NCBI GenBank assembly: GCA_947478725.1
Contig: CANJWZ010000001.1
Coordinates: forward strand, 62,001 to 126,000
Reading direction: 5' to 3'
Source: Comamonadaceae bacterium
Lineage (GTDB): Bacteria; Pseudomonadota; Gammaproteobacteria; Burkholderiales; Burkholderiaceae_C
DNA length: 64,000 nt
Of this stretch, positions 7,370 through 15,517 are shown one piece after another. How positions within the stretch are numbered: the stretch's first letter is position 1; the number at the start of each line of letters is the position of its first letter. The notes under the pieces were generated by a model. It searched no databases. It had not been told where the DNA came from and worked only from the letters and a program-made list of their open reading frames with translations. The position numbers were made by a program, and so were the translations under genes.

Positions 7370-10060
7370 ATGAACATCGACCACACACAACTCAGCCTGG
7401 ACCCAGACCCACAAGAAACCGCCGAATGGCGTGAAGCGTTTGAGGCGCTCATCGCGGCGCAAGGCCCGGCGCGGGGCCGGCAAATTCTGGACGACCTGAG
7501 CCGAACCGCACGGGCTCACCGCACCGGCTGGCAGCCCGAGTTGTGCACGCCGTATATCAACAGCATTCATGTGGACGAGCAGCCTGTCTTCCCCGGTGAC
7601 CTGGCAATTGAAGAGCGGCTGGCCGCATTGATGCGCTGGAACGCGCTGGCCATGGTGGTCAAGGCCAATCATGACCCCCACGCTTCGCTGCCCCCCGAGG
7701 GGGCGCCTTTTGACTTGGGGCGGCCCGGCGACAAAAGCGGCCGATCTGGCGAGCTGGGCGGGCACATTGCCAGCTACGCCAGCGCGGCAGATTTGTTTGA
7801 GACCGGGTTCAACCACTTTTTCAAGGCCCGCGCAGGCCTGAACGAGGGCCAGCACCGGGGCGACCTGGTGTTTTTTCAGCCCCACAGCGCGCCGGGCGTG
7901 TATGCGCGCGCTTACCTCGAAGGCCGATTGACCGAAGACGACTTGCGCTTTTACCGTCAGGAGTTGACGGCAGGCACTGCCCAAGGCCTGTGCAGCTACC
8001 CGCACCCGTACCTGATGCCCGACTTTTGGCAGTTCCCCACCGGCTCGATGGGCATTGGGCCGATCAGCTCGATTTACCACGCGCGGTTTATGCGCTACCT
8101 CACCCATCGGCGTTTGCTCGATTGCGCAACGCGCAAGGTGTGGGGCGTGTTTGGCGATGGCGAGATGGACGAGCCCGAATCGATGAGCGCCCTGACGCTG
8201 GCCGCGCGTGAGGGCCTGGACAACCTGGTCTGGGTCGTCAACTGCAATTTGCAGCGGCTCGATGGCCCGGTGCGCGGCAATGGCCGGATCATTGACGAGC
8301 TGGAGCGGCTGTTTCTAGGGGCCGGCTGGAACGTCATCAAACTGGTCTGGGGCAGCGACTGGGATGGCCTGTTTGCACGCGACACCACAGGCGCGCTGGC
8401 CAAGGCTTTTGCCAACACGGTCGATGGGCAAATGCAAACCTTTGCCGCCAAAGACGGCCGCTTTAACCGCGACACCTTTTTTGGCCAGAACGAAGAGCTG
8501 GCCCGGCTGGCCCAAGGCATGACAGACGAGCAGATTGACCGCCTCAAACGCGGCGGCCACGACCTGGTGAAAATCCACGCCGCCTACGCCGCCGCTGCCG
8601 CGCACAAAGGCCAGCCCACCGTGATACTGGCACACACCAAAAAGGGCTACGGCTTGGGGCAAGCAGGCCAGGGCAAGATGACCACCCATTCGCAAAAGAA
8701 GTTTGACGAGACTGATTTGATTGGCTTTAGAAACCGCTTTAACCTGCCGCTCACCGACGAGCAAGCCACGCGGATTGACTTTTACAAGCCCGATGCGGCA
8801 AGCCCCGAAATGCAGTACCTGCATGCCAAACGCGCAGCACTCGGCGGCTACCTGCCCAAGCGCGACACCACAGCCGAAAAAATCAGCATCCCTGCCCTGC
8901 CTGCGTACGCTGCTTTCGCCTTAGCGGCTGACGGCAAAGAGATGAGCACCACCATGGCCTTTGTGCGCATGCTGGGCGGGCTGCTCAAGGATGCTGAGTT
9001 GGGCCCCAAAATCGTGCCCATCGTGGCTGACGAGGCACGCACCTTTGGCATGGCCAACCTGTTCAAACAAGTCGGCATTTATTCCAGCGTCGGCCAGCGC
9101 TACGCGCCCGAAGACATCGGCTCGGTGCTGAGCTACCGCGAGGCACTCGACGGGCAAATACTGGAAGAAGGCATCAGCGAGGCCGGCGCACTGGCCAGCT
9201 GGACGGCAGCGGCCACCAGCTACAGCGTGCACGGTCTGGCGATGCTGCCTTTTTACATTTATTACTCGATGTTCGGCTTTCAGCGGGTGGGCGACCAGAT
9301 TTGGGCCGCCGCCGACCAGCGCGCACGCGGCTTTTTACTCGGCGCGACATCGGGCCGCACCACCCTGAGCGGCGAAGGCCTGCAGCACCAGGACGGCACC
9401 AGTCACCTGGTGGCCGCCACGATTCCGAACTGCAAGGCCTACGACCCCGCCTTTGCCTGCGAGCTGGCCGTCATCCTTGACAAAGGCATGCGCGAGATGA
9501 TGGTCGAGCAACGCGACGTTTTTTACTACGTCACGATGATGAACGAGAACTACGCCCAGCCCGATCTGGTCGCGGGCAGCGAGGCAGACATCATTCGTGG
9601 TTGCTACAAATTCAGAAGCTACCCACCCAGGCATTCATTAGGGCAGAGCCCTAAAACTCCCAAAAAAGCGACGCAAAAAGTCACTTTGATGGGTTCTGGC
9701 GCCATTTTGACCGAGGTCGTCAAAGCCGCCGAGCAATTGGCGGCGATGGACGTGGATGTGACGGTTTTCAGCGTCACCAGCTGGAGCGAGCTGGCGCGCG
9801 ACGGCATGGCGGCGGGCGGCAAAGACGCTTTCGTCACCCAGCAATTGCTGCACAGCGAAGGCCCGATCATTGCCGCCACCGACTATGTGCGCGCCGTGCC
9901 CGACAGCATCCGCGCCTGGCTGCCCGCAGGCCGCAGCTACACCACTTTGGGCACCGACGGCTTTGGCCGCAGCGACACACGGGCCGCGCTGCGCGACTTT
10001 TTTGGGGTGGATGCGGCCAGTGTGGTGAAGGCTGCGCTGGCGGCGCTGAAGCTGGCCTAG
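7370..10060 (+). CDS. AceE-type homodimeric 2-oxo acid dehydrogenase E1 (possible MdeB-like)
   Basis: This 896-residue thiamine-diphosphate enzyme is of the AceE type, which decarboxylates pyruvate or a related 2-oxo acid and passes the acyl group to an E2 lipoyl protein. The ThDP motif is GDGEMDEPES (from residue 262) with NCNLQRLDG (from 291). The start at 7370 (MNIDHTQL) is chosen over an upstream in-frame start at 7340. No aceF or lpd is present, and the divergent neighbour is an Lrp-type regulator. It may therefore be a paralogue acting on 2-oxobutyrate or another amino-acid-derived 2-oxo acid and borrowing E2/E3 from elsewhere. Compared with AceE sequences I recall, residues 101-125 are extra and are encoded by a family B repeat. 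About 14 further residues near 750-770 are also extra. ELGGH follows the first insert at 128-132. Confidence 0.88.
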   Translation: MNIDHTQLSLDPDPQETAEWREAFEALIAAQGPARGRQILDDLSRTARAHRTGWQPELCTPYINSIHVDEQPVFPGDLAIEERLAALMRWNALAMVVKANHDPHASLPPEGAPFDLGRPGDKSGRSGELGGHIASYASAADLFETGFNHFFKARAGLNEGQHRGDLVFFQPHSAPGVYARAYLEGRLTEDDLRFYRQELTAGTAQGLCSYPHPYLMPDFWQFPTGSMGIGPISSIYHARFMRYLTHRRLLDCATRKVWGVFGDGEMDEPESMSALTLAAREGLDNLVWVVNCNLQRLDGPVRGNGRIIDELERLFLGAGWNVIKLVWGSDWDGLFARDTTGALAKAFANTVDGQMQTFAAKDGRFNRDTFFGQNEELARLAQGMTDEQIDRLKRGGHDLVKIHAAYAAAAAHKGQPTVILAHTKKGYGLGQAGQGKMTTHSQKKFDETDLIGFRNRFNLPLTDEQATRIDFYKPDAASPEMQYLHAKRAALGGYLPKRDTTAEKISIPALPAYAAFALAADGKEMSTTMAFVRMLGGLLKDAELGPKIVPIVADEARTFGMANLFKQVGIYSSVGQRYAPEDIGSVLSYREALDGQILEEGISEAGALASWTAAATSYSVHGLAMLPFYIYYSMFGFQRVGDQIWAAADQRARGFLLGATSGRTTLSGEGLQHQDGTSHLVAATIPNCKAYDPAFACELAVILDKGMREMMVEQRDVFYYVTMMNENYAQPDLVAGSEADIIRGCYKFRSYPPRHSLGQSPKTPKKATQKVTLMGSGAILTEVVKAAEQLAAMDVDVTVFSVTSWSELARDGMAAGGKDAFVTQQLLHSEGPIIAATDYVRAVPDSIRAWLPAGRSYTTLGTDGFGRSDTRAALRDFFGVDAASVVKAALAALKLA
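7675..7742 (-). repeat. interspersed repeat family B, copy 2, in frame inside the AceE-type gene
   Basis: On the minus strand this stretch reads GGCCGC, GCCGGGCCGC, GCCCCCTCGGGGGGCAGC and AAGCGTGGGG in the same order as the intergenic copies at 1944-2034 and 31690-31776. On the coding strand it adds residues 102-125 (DPHASLPPEGAPFDLGRPGD and the next few) just before the conserved ELGGH segment. The reading frame is kept. Confidence 0.7.
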
Positions 10061-10234
10061 CGATAGCCTAACGATAGCCCGCTAGGCTGTCCAGTCCACG
10101 CGCAGGTTTTCTGTCAGCTCATGGGCGATTCAGTTGCTTCGGCTCGTAATCAGGCGTTGATAATTGATAGGGCGGGGACTGTCCTAAGTCCATATGGTTT
10201 TAGAATTCATCAAAAATCAGTATCCAGGAGAAAT

Positions 10235-11278
10235 ATGAAAAGACGATCATTTATCTTAGGAGCAGTTACGCCGCTTATTCCTGCGTTAGGACTTAGCCAA
10301 AGTTTAATTCCCATTGCAGATGCTCATAACCATATTGGATTACTTAGAAGAAATACCGAGAGCATCCCAATACTTGGTCAGTTGATGAAAGACTCTGGAA
10401 TTAGTCTCTTATCTTGGACAATAATACCTGATATTTTTTTTATTGCACCTTCAGCTAGTGGTGTTTCACAAGTAAAGGTTCCGAATCCAGGTGAATTGAA
10501 GTCTTCTTTCGATCGCCAATTAAGTAACGTTTTGCGAGGACTAAGTGCAAATGGTGTCAAAGTAATTAAATCTATTGAGGATGTACAGCAAGCTTCACTT
10601 GGTATTCCTTACGCATGTCTAACGTCTGAGGGAGCTGACTTTCTTGAGGGCAAGTTGGACTACCTAAGCCAAGCTTACGATCAAGGCATTCGACATGTTC
10701 AATTAGTCCACTATATAAAGAATGCCGTTGGTGATTTACAAACTGAACGACCAGAATACAACGGACTCAGTCAATTTGGTAAAGATTTAATCGTGGCATT
10801 AAATAATCAAGGCATCTTGATTGACTTGGCTCACTCCACTTCTGAGTCCATTGATCAAGCCTTAGCCATATCAAAATCTCCAATGATTTGGTCACATAGT
10901 TATATTGCAGATAATCCTGGAAAATGGACTGCCTCTGGGTATCGATCCCGTGCACTAGGAATAAAAGATGCCAAAAGGATTGCAGACTCTGGTGGAGCAG
11001 TTGGTTTATGGTCACTTGGAGTTTCATTTGGTGGTGGAATAGATGGCTACGCAACCGAAATTGTTCGAATGATCAATTTATTAGGTGCGGATCACGTCAT
11101 GTTTGGCAGTGACCAGGACGGTTTACCTCAAGGAGCAGTAATCAACCAGCTTGCTGATTTACGTAAGGTGGTTGATGCCTTGTCCAAAAAAGGTTTAGAA
11201 GAAAAAGTCATCCGCGCAGTTGCTTTTGAAAACTATGCACGTTGTATTAAGACTGCAATACAAAACCGAAAAGCCTAG
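10235..11278 (+). CDS. M19-family (membrane/renal dipeptidase-like) amidohydrolase, AT-rich
   Basis: This 347-residue protein starts at 10235, supported by an AGGAG ribosome site eight bases upstream. The N-terminus KRRSFILGA resembles a twin-arginine signal. Peptidase M19 features follow in order: DAHNHIG near residue 29, SEGADFLEG, IDLAHSTSES, a WSHSYIADN segment and FGSDQDG. These are the expected metal-binding positions of zinc dipeptidases that cut dipeptides or act on similar amide bonds, here probably in the periplasm. The first motif has HNH where HND is common. The gene and its upstream 100 bases are much more AT-rich than both neighbours, which suggests horizontal acquisition. Confidence 0.8.
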   Translation: MKRRSFILGAVTPLIPALGLSQSLIPIADAHNHIGLLRRNTESIPILGQLMKDSGISLLSWTIIPDIFFIAPSASGVSQVKVPNPGELKSSFDRQLSNVLRGLSANGVKVIKSIEDVQQASLGIPYACLTSEGADFLEGKLDYLSQAYDQGIRHVQLVHYIKNAVGDLQTERPEYNGLSQFGKDLIVALNNQGILIDLAHSTSESIDQALAISKSPMIWSHSYIADNPGKWTASGYRSRALGIKDAKRIADSGGAVGLWSLGVSFGGGIDGYATEIVRMINLLGADHVMFGSDQDGLPQGAVINQLADLRKVVDALSKKGLEEKVIRAVAFENYARCIKTAIQNRKA

Positions 11279-11296
11279 TTCATGTGGCAGGCTTGT

Positions 11297-11315
11297 ACCG
11301 GCCTCAAGAGCCGGT
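11297..11315. terminator. hairpin between convergent genes
   Basis: ACCGGC and GCCGGT form a 6-bp stem around a 7-base loop. The hairpin lies between the stop of the M19 gene and the stop of the desaturase gene that converges on it, and is followed by TT on the plus strand. It probably ends transcription from both sides. Confidence 0.5.
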
Positions 11316-12245
11316 TTAGCCTGGGGCACGGGTCGCTAGCCGCAGCACTGCGCGGTAGCCGGGCTGCACTTCCATGCGTTGGGTCACGCCTTTGCTGGCC
11401 AGCAAGCGGTGCGCTTTGGCCAAGTGCCAGCAAGGGATGTGGGTGAACATGTGGTGCTCGCAGTGGTAATTGACCCAGTACGGGGCAATCAGCGCACGCT
11501 CCAAAAAATTGGCCTGGGTGGTGCGCGCATGGCGCAGCGGGTCGGTCGAGTTTTCAACAATCAGGGCGTGCTCGGCAATGTTGCGCAGGCGGCTGACCAG
11601 CGGCAGCCAGGTGGCCATCGGCAGCAACCACATCAAAACCCAGGCCCACCACAAGCCGGCAGCGGCAAACAGCGCCAACCCGATGGCGTTGCTGATGAGA
11701 AAGACACGCTGCGCTTTGGCCTCAAGCGCTATCAAGGCCCAGGCTGTTTGGTCTGGCTGACGCGCTTTGAGCTTGCCAGCCAGGGCGCCAAAGCGCTGTT
11801 TGGCAAATGTTTGCCCGGTCAAGTCACGCATGATTTTGCGGCGCAGCGACACGGCGGAAATGGGAAACGGTGCCGACAGCACCAGGTCAGGGTCGGCAGT
11901 TTGCTGCACAAAACGGTGGTGCTGCAAATGGTAAGGCCGATAGATGTTGAGCTCTGAACCGCCAAACCACAGGGCGGCGGTGTCGTTGATGCGGCGGTTC
12001 GGGTGCAGCAGACCATGCGCGGCGTCGTGCATCAAGATAAACAGGCCCAATTGCCGGGTGCCCACAACCATCACCATCAATGGGATGGTGATCGGCCAGA
12101 CAACACCGATGGCCATCGCCAGGCCAATCACCAGCCAGCAATGGGCCAGCAATGCCAGGCCTTTAAATGACGAACGGCCACTTAACAGCAGCCATTCACC
12201 CGGTGTAAAAAACGCTTCGGGTTGAACGCGTGGAGCTGGAGTCAT
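11316..12245 (-). CDS. membrane fatty-acid desaturase family protein
   Basis: This 309-residue integral membrane protein carries the three histidine boxes of the FA_desaturase family: HDAAHGLLH, then HLQHHRF, and near the C-terminus NYHCEHHMFTHIPCWHL. Hydrophobic spans surround the boxes, as expected for a di-iron enzyme in the inner membrane. The family includes acyl-lipid desaturases and hydroxylases, and the substrate cannot be fixed from sequence. The ATG at 12243-12245 is the only good start. It is convergent with the M19 gene and shares the hairpin at 11297-11315. Confidence 0.85.
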   Translation of the reverse strand: MTPAPRVQPEAFFTPGEWLLLSGRSSFKGLALLAHCWLVIGLAMAIGVVWPITIPLMVMVVGTRQLGLFILMHDAAHGLLHPNRRINDTAALWFGGSELNIYRPYHLQHHRFVQQTADPDLVLSAPFPISAVSLRRKIMRDLTGQTFAKQRFGALAGKLKARQPDQTAWALIALEAKAQRVFLISNAIGLALFAAAGLWWAWVLMWLLPMATWLPLVSRLRNIAEHALIVENSTDPLRHARTTQANFLERALIAPYWVNYHCEHHMFTHIPCWHLAKAHRLLASKGVTQRMEVQPGYRAVLRLATRAPG

Positions 12246-12507
12246 GCCTCACTGTAGGCAATACCGGGATAAACATCAAGCACCTGCGCACAACACCCCC
12301 AGGGCCCTTGATGAGGCTTGAAGGCGTTTGGGCTTTATTTCATGTCGTATTTAACTTTGGCATCGTTGACGCTCTTGAATGTCGATGAAACCGACGCCGT
12401 TTAAAACATGCATCGAAACACCACAACGATAAGTTCAAGCATGGCAATAGCAGCCCGAAGTAGGCGCTTGCAGGCGAGCTGCGTAGGCGAACGGCTCTTG
12501 GCGGAAC
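12246..12507. other. gap with no intact gene
   Basis: Nothing intact is visible between the desaturase start and the ABC permease stop. On the minus strand, bases 12396 to 12335 read as a short open stretch ending ...FKSVNDAKVKYDMK before a TAA. This could be the tail of a lost gene. Because the adjacent ABC transporter lacks a solute-binding protein, a decayed receptor is one guess, but the stretch is too short to test by eye. Confidence 0.3.
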
Positions 12508-14118
12508 CTATGTGCGGCGCAGGGTGCGGCTGATCAGCGCCACCGGCAGCAGCCCGACCAGCACCAGTGCCAGCGCTGGCAAGGCGGCCTCGCCCAGCCG
12601 CTCGTCACGCGCGAGCTGGTAAGCCACCACGGCCAGCGTATCGCTGTTGAAGGGCCGCAGCACCAGCGTGGCAGGGAGCTCTTTCATCACATCGACAAAC
12701 ACCAGCAGCGCCGCCACGGCCACCGAGCGCTTGAGCAGCGGCCAGTGCACCCGGCGCAGCAGGCCCAGGCCGGTGGTGCCCAGCATGCGGGCGCTGTCGT
12801 CCAGGCTGGCCGGGATGCGGGTGTAGCCGCTTTGTACCGACTGCAAAGCCACCGCGCTAAAGCGCACCAGATACGCCCACACAATGCCCAGCGCTGTGGC
12901 GGTGACCCAGTAGCCGGCTTTCAGATCAGGCGCAGTGCTTTGGAGCCAGCCGACCGGGATAAGCAAGCCCACCACAATCACCGCGCCGGGCACCGCATAG
13001 CCCAGGCTGGCCAGTTGTGCGGTGCCGCGCGTCAAACTGCTGGGGCGGCTGCGCACCGCAAAGCCGAGCAACAAGGCCAGCAAGGTGGCCAAAATGGCCG
13101 ACAAGCTGGCAAGCCAAATGCTGCTGAGCGCCCAGCCGCCAAATTGTGCCCACGGCAGCGTGCCCCAGCCTTGCACCAGCGGGCGCAGCATGAACAGAAC
13201 GGGCAGCACAAAGCCAAGCGCAATCGGCACGGCGCAGACCAGCCAGGCCAGCACTGCGCGCTTGCCTTGCAGCAGGGTGGGCGCAGCGTCTGCCGCGTTC
13301 GATGCGCCGCCCCGGTTGCTGACAAAGCGCATGCGTTGTTGTGCGGTGTGTTCAAGTTTTAGCAGCACGGCCACCACCACCAGTAGCATGGTGGCCAGTT
13401 GCGCGGCGGCGATGCGGTTGTCCATGGCCAGCCAGGCTTTGTAAATACCTGCGGTAAAGGTCTGAATGCCAAAGTAGCTGGCCACGCCGTAGTCGGCCAG
13501 CGTTTCCATCAGTGCCAGTGCCACACCTGCTGCCACGGCCGGACGGGCCAGCGGCAAGGCCACGCTGCGAATGCGGCGCGACAAGGGCGCGCCCAGCAGC
13601 CGCGCGGCTTCCATCAGGTGGACGGCACGTTCAGCCAGCGCAGCGCGCGCCAGCAGGTACACATAGGGGTAAAGCGCCACGGTAAACACCAGCACCGCGC
13701 CTTTCAAACTGCGTATTTCAGGCAGCAGCCTGCCCTGCAGCCCAAACGCGTCACGTAATCCTGTTTGCAGGGGGCCGGCATATTGCAAAAAGTCGGTGTA
13801 CGCATAAGCCACCACATAGGCAGGCATGGCCATCGGCAGCAGCAGCGCCCATTCAAAAATACGCCGTCCGGGGAATTCAAACAGCGTGACGGCGCTGGCA
13901 GTCAGCATGCCCACAAGGGCCACGCCTATCGCCACGCAGACGCACAGCAGCAGTGAGGTGAGAGCGTACTCTGGCAAAACAGTTTGCGCCATTTGGCGCA
14001 GGACGGCGCCCGAGCTGGCGTCAAACTGCAGCCACGACAGGCCCACGGACAGCACCGGTAGCATCAGCGCGCCGACCAGCAACAGCAAGGCGTAGGAGAA
14101 AAAAGACAAACGGGGCAT
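12508..14118 (-). CDS. ferric-iron-type ABC transporter permease (FbpB/AfuB-like)
   Basis: This 536-residue permease is a tandem of two binding-protein-dependent transport domains, about twelve membrane spans in all. Each half has an EAA-type loop: LMEAARLLGAPLSRRIRSVA in the first and DDSARMLGTTGLGLLRRVHW in the second, followed by VMKELPATLVLRPF. The last motif is typical of Fe(III) and related importers. I chose the ATG at 14118 (MPRLSFFSY); a longer frame to 14193 would overlap the divergent ATPase gene. It is divergent from the ATPase at 14182 with a Fur-box-like site between. No solute-binding protein gene is present. Confidence 0.85.
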   Translation of the reverse strand: MPRLSFFSYALLLLVGALMLPVLSVGLSWLQFDASSGAVLRQMAQTVLPEYALTSLLLCVCVAIGVALVGMLTASAVTLFEFPGRRIFEWALLLPMAMPAYVVAYAYTDFLQYAGPLQTGLRDAFGLQGRLLPEIRSLKGAVLVFTVALYPYVYLLARAALAERAVHLMEAARLLGAPLSRRIRSVALPLARPAVAAGVALALMETLADYGVASYFGIQTFTAGIYKAWLAMDNRIAAAQLATMLLVVVAVLLKLEHTAQQRMRFVSNRGGASNAADAAPTLLQGKRAVLAWLVCAVPIALGFVLPVLFMLRPLVQGWGTLPWAQFGGWALSSIWLASLSAILATLLALLLGFAVRSRPSSLTRGTAQLASLGYAVPGAVIVVGLLIPVGWLQSTAPDLKAGYWVTATALGIVWAYLVRFSAVALQSVQSGYTRIPASLDDSARMLGTTGLGLLRRVHWPLLKRSVAVAALLVFVDVMKELPATLVLRPFNSDTLAVVAYQLARDERLGEAALPALALVLVGLLPVALISRTLRRT

Positions 14119-14144
14119 GAGGTGAAGAAGGTGGCGGCCAAGAT

Positions 14145-14163
14145 GCAAATGAGAATTGTAATC
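14145..14163. promoter_or_regulatory. Fur-box-like site
   Basis: The 19 bases GCAAATGAGAATTGTAATC match the Fur consensus at 13 of 19 positions by hand count. They lie in the 63-bp gap between the divergent permease (14118) and ATPase (14182) genes. This is the expected place for iron-dependent repression of both, and it supports iron as the cargo. Confidence 0.6.
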
Positions 14164-14181
14164 ATCTAGAATAGGTCGCTT

Positions 14182-15267
14182 ATGTTTCTGCAAATTTCAA
14201 ACCTGAGCATCCACTACCCGGGCCGCCCAAAGCCGGCGGTGGATGATGTGTCTTTTACCTTGCAGGCAGGAGACATTGGCGTGCTGATTGGCCCCTCAGG
14301 ATGCGGCAAAACCACGCTGCTCAGGGCGGTGGCCGGGCTGGAGCGGGCACACAGCGGCAGCATCACGCTGGGGCCGCACATCATCAGCAGCACCGCCGTG
14401 CATGTTGCTGCCGAGAAGCGCCAGATGGGCATGGTGTTTCAGGACTACGCCCTCTTTCCGCACCTGGACGTGGCGGGCAACGTGGCTTTTGGTATTGCCC
14501 ATTTACCCGCACAACAGCGCGCACAGCGGGTGGCCGAGGTGCTGGCGCTGGTCGGCTTGCCCGCGGCCGGCAAGCGCTTTCCGCATGAGTTGTCGGGCGG
14601 TCAGCAGCAGCGCGTGGCACTGGCCCGGGCGCTGGCGCCGTCACCCCGGCTGTTGCTGCTGGACGAGCCCTTTTCAAATCTGGATGTTGACCTGCGCGAG
14701 CGCCTAGCCCATGAGGTGCGGGGGATTTTGAAAGCAGCGGGCGCAACAGCGCTGTTTGTGACGCATGACCAACTGGAGGCCTTTGCCATTGGCGACCAGA
14801 TTGGCGTGATGCAGCAGGGCAAGCTGCACCAGTGGGACGAAGCCTATGCTTTGTATCACCGGCCTGCTACCCGTTTTGTAGCAGACTTCATTGGCCACGG
14901 TGTGTTTGCGCCAGCACATATTCAGCAGCGTGGAGGCGGCGTGGTGGTCAGCACCGCGCTGGGCGATTTGACAGACTTGCAGGAATGCCCCGTCCCGAAT
15001 GCCTACGAAGGCGGCCTGTGCGATGTGCTGCTGCGCGCCGACGACATCGTGCACGACGACAACGCGCCCGTCAAAGCGCAAATTGTGCGCAAGGCGTTTC
15101 GCGGCTCGGAGTTTTTATACACGCTGCGGCTGGCCGCCGGTGAAGCCCTGGTGGCCCATGTGCCGTCACATCACGACCACGCGCTGGGCGAGTGGATTGG
15201 CATACGCGCCCAGGTCGACCATGTGGTGACCTTCCCGCGCGACGGCATCAAGAGCTCATCAGGCTAA
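14182..15267 (+). CDS. ABC transporter ATP-binding protein (FbpC/AfuC-like)
   Basis: This 361-residue ATPase probably powers the divergent permease. The Walker A motif is GPSGCGKTT (residues 37-45), the signature is LSGGQQQRVALARAL, and the Walker B is LLLLDEPFSN with the following H-loop FVTHDQ. A C-terminal regulatory (TOBE-like) domain of about 110 residues follows. The gene is intact here. Its last 410 bases or so are duplicated, with deletions, at 29427-29617 on the far side of the catabolic island. Its TAA at 15265-15267 overlaps the TAG of the acyltransferase remnant on the other strand. Confidence 0.9.
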   Translation: MFLQISNLSIHYPGRPKPAVDDVSFTLQAGDIGVLIGPSGCGKTTLLRAVAGLERAHSGSITLGPHIISSTAVHVAAEKRQMGMVFQDYALFPHLDVAGNVAFGIAHLPAQQRAQRVAEVLALVGLPAAGKRFPHELSGGQQQRVALARALAPSPRLLLLDEPFSNLDVDLRERLAHEVRGILKAAGATALFVTHDQLEAFAIGDQIGVMQQGKLHQWDEAYALYHRPATRFVADFIGHGVFAPAHIQQRGGGVVVSTALGDLTDLQECPVPNAYEGGLCDVLLRADDIVHDDNAPVKAQIVRKAFRGSEFLYTLRLAAGEALVAHVPSHHDHALGEWIGIRAQVDHVVTFPRDGIKSSSG

Positions 15268-15320
15268 TCACGCAAATCAGCGACGGCCTGCACCAGCGTG
15301 TCGTCCCCCACATAGCAGGG
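14856..15320. repeat. left copy of the island-flanking duplication
   Basis: This segment holds the intact 3' end of the ABC ATPase gene plus a short 3' remnant of the acyltransferase gene. It matches 29442-29778. The matched blocks are 14856-14932, the short stretch up to 14966, 15181-15290 and 15291-15320. Over roughly 240 aligned bases I count about five substitutions. The right copy lacks 14967-15191 or an equivalent 225-bp stretch. The left copy lacks the 111 bases equivalent to 29641-29751. Confidence 0.85.
15264..15320 (-). pseudogene. 3' remnant of the plsC-type acyltransferase gene
   Basis: Bases 15264-15320 repeat the 3' end of the acyltransferase gene whose intact copy is at 29614-30363. 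They include the TAG stop that overlaps the ATPase TAA and, after a 111-bp in-frame deletion, the region that encodes the PCYVGDDTLVQ segment. The remnant joins directly to the aldehyde dehydrogenase stump at about 15321, which marks the left edge of the inserted island. Confidence 0.75.
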
Positions 15321-15438
15321 CCTTTCCGCTGGCGGCATCAGGCCACCCGTTGTTGATCAGCGGGCGGGTGTCGGTGTAGGCAGCCGTCGAAGCTGCCGGA
15401 GCGCTTGCCCTGGGCGGGGTTGCAGTGGCGGTGCTCAT
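15321..15438 (-). pseudogene. aldehyde dehydrogenase, N-terminal stump
   Basis: An ATG at 15436-15438 with a GGAGA ribosome site opens a frame reading MSTATATPPRASAPAASTAA and then DTRPLINNGWPDAASGK. The last part matches the N-terminal strand of NAD-dependent aldehyde dehydrogenases (the INGxWVDAASGK pattern). After about 40 residues the sequence changes at 15321 into the acyltransferase remnant, so the rest of the gene has been lost. It follows the HpaI-type gene by 80 bases on the same strand and was probably the last gene of that operon, acting on the aldehyde made by the aldolase. Confidence 0.6.
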
Positions 15439-15517
15439 AAAGGTCTCCGGGTCTGAAGAAAGCGAATTAACGCGCAGCCCTCCATCCTGGCCGAGCCGTC
15501 GGCAGGATGCAGGCGCT

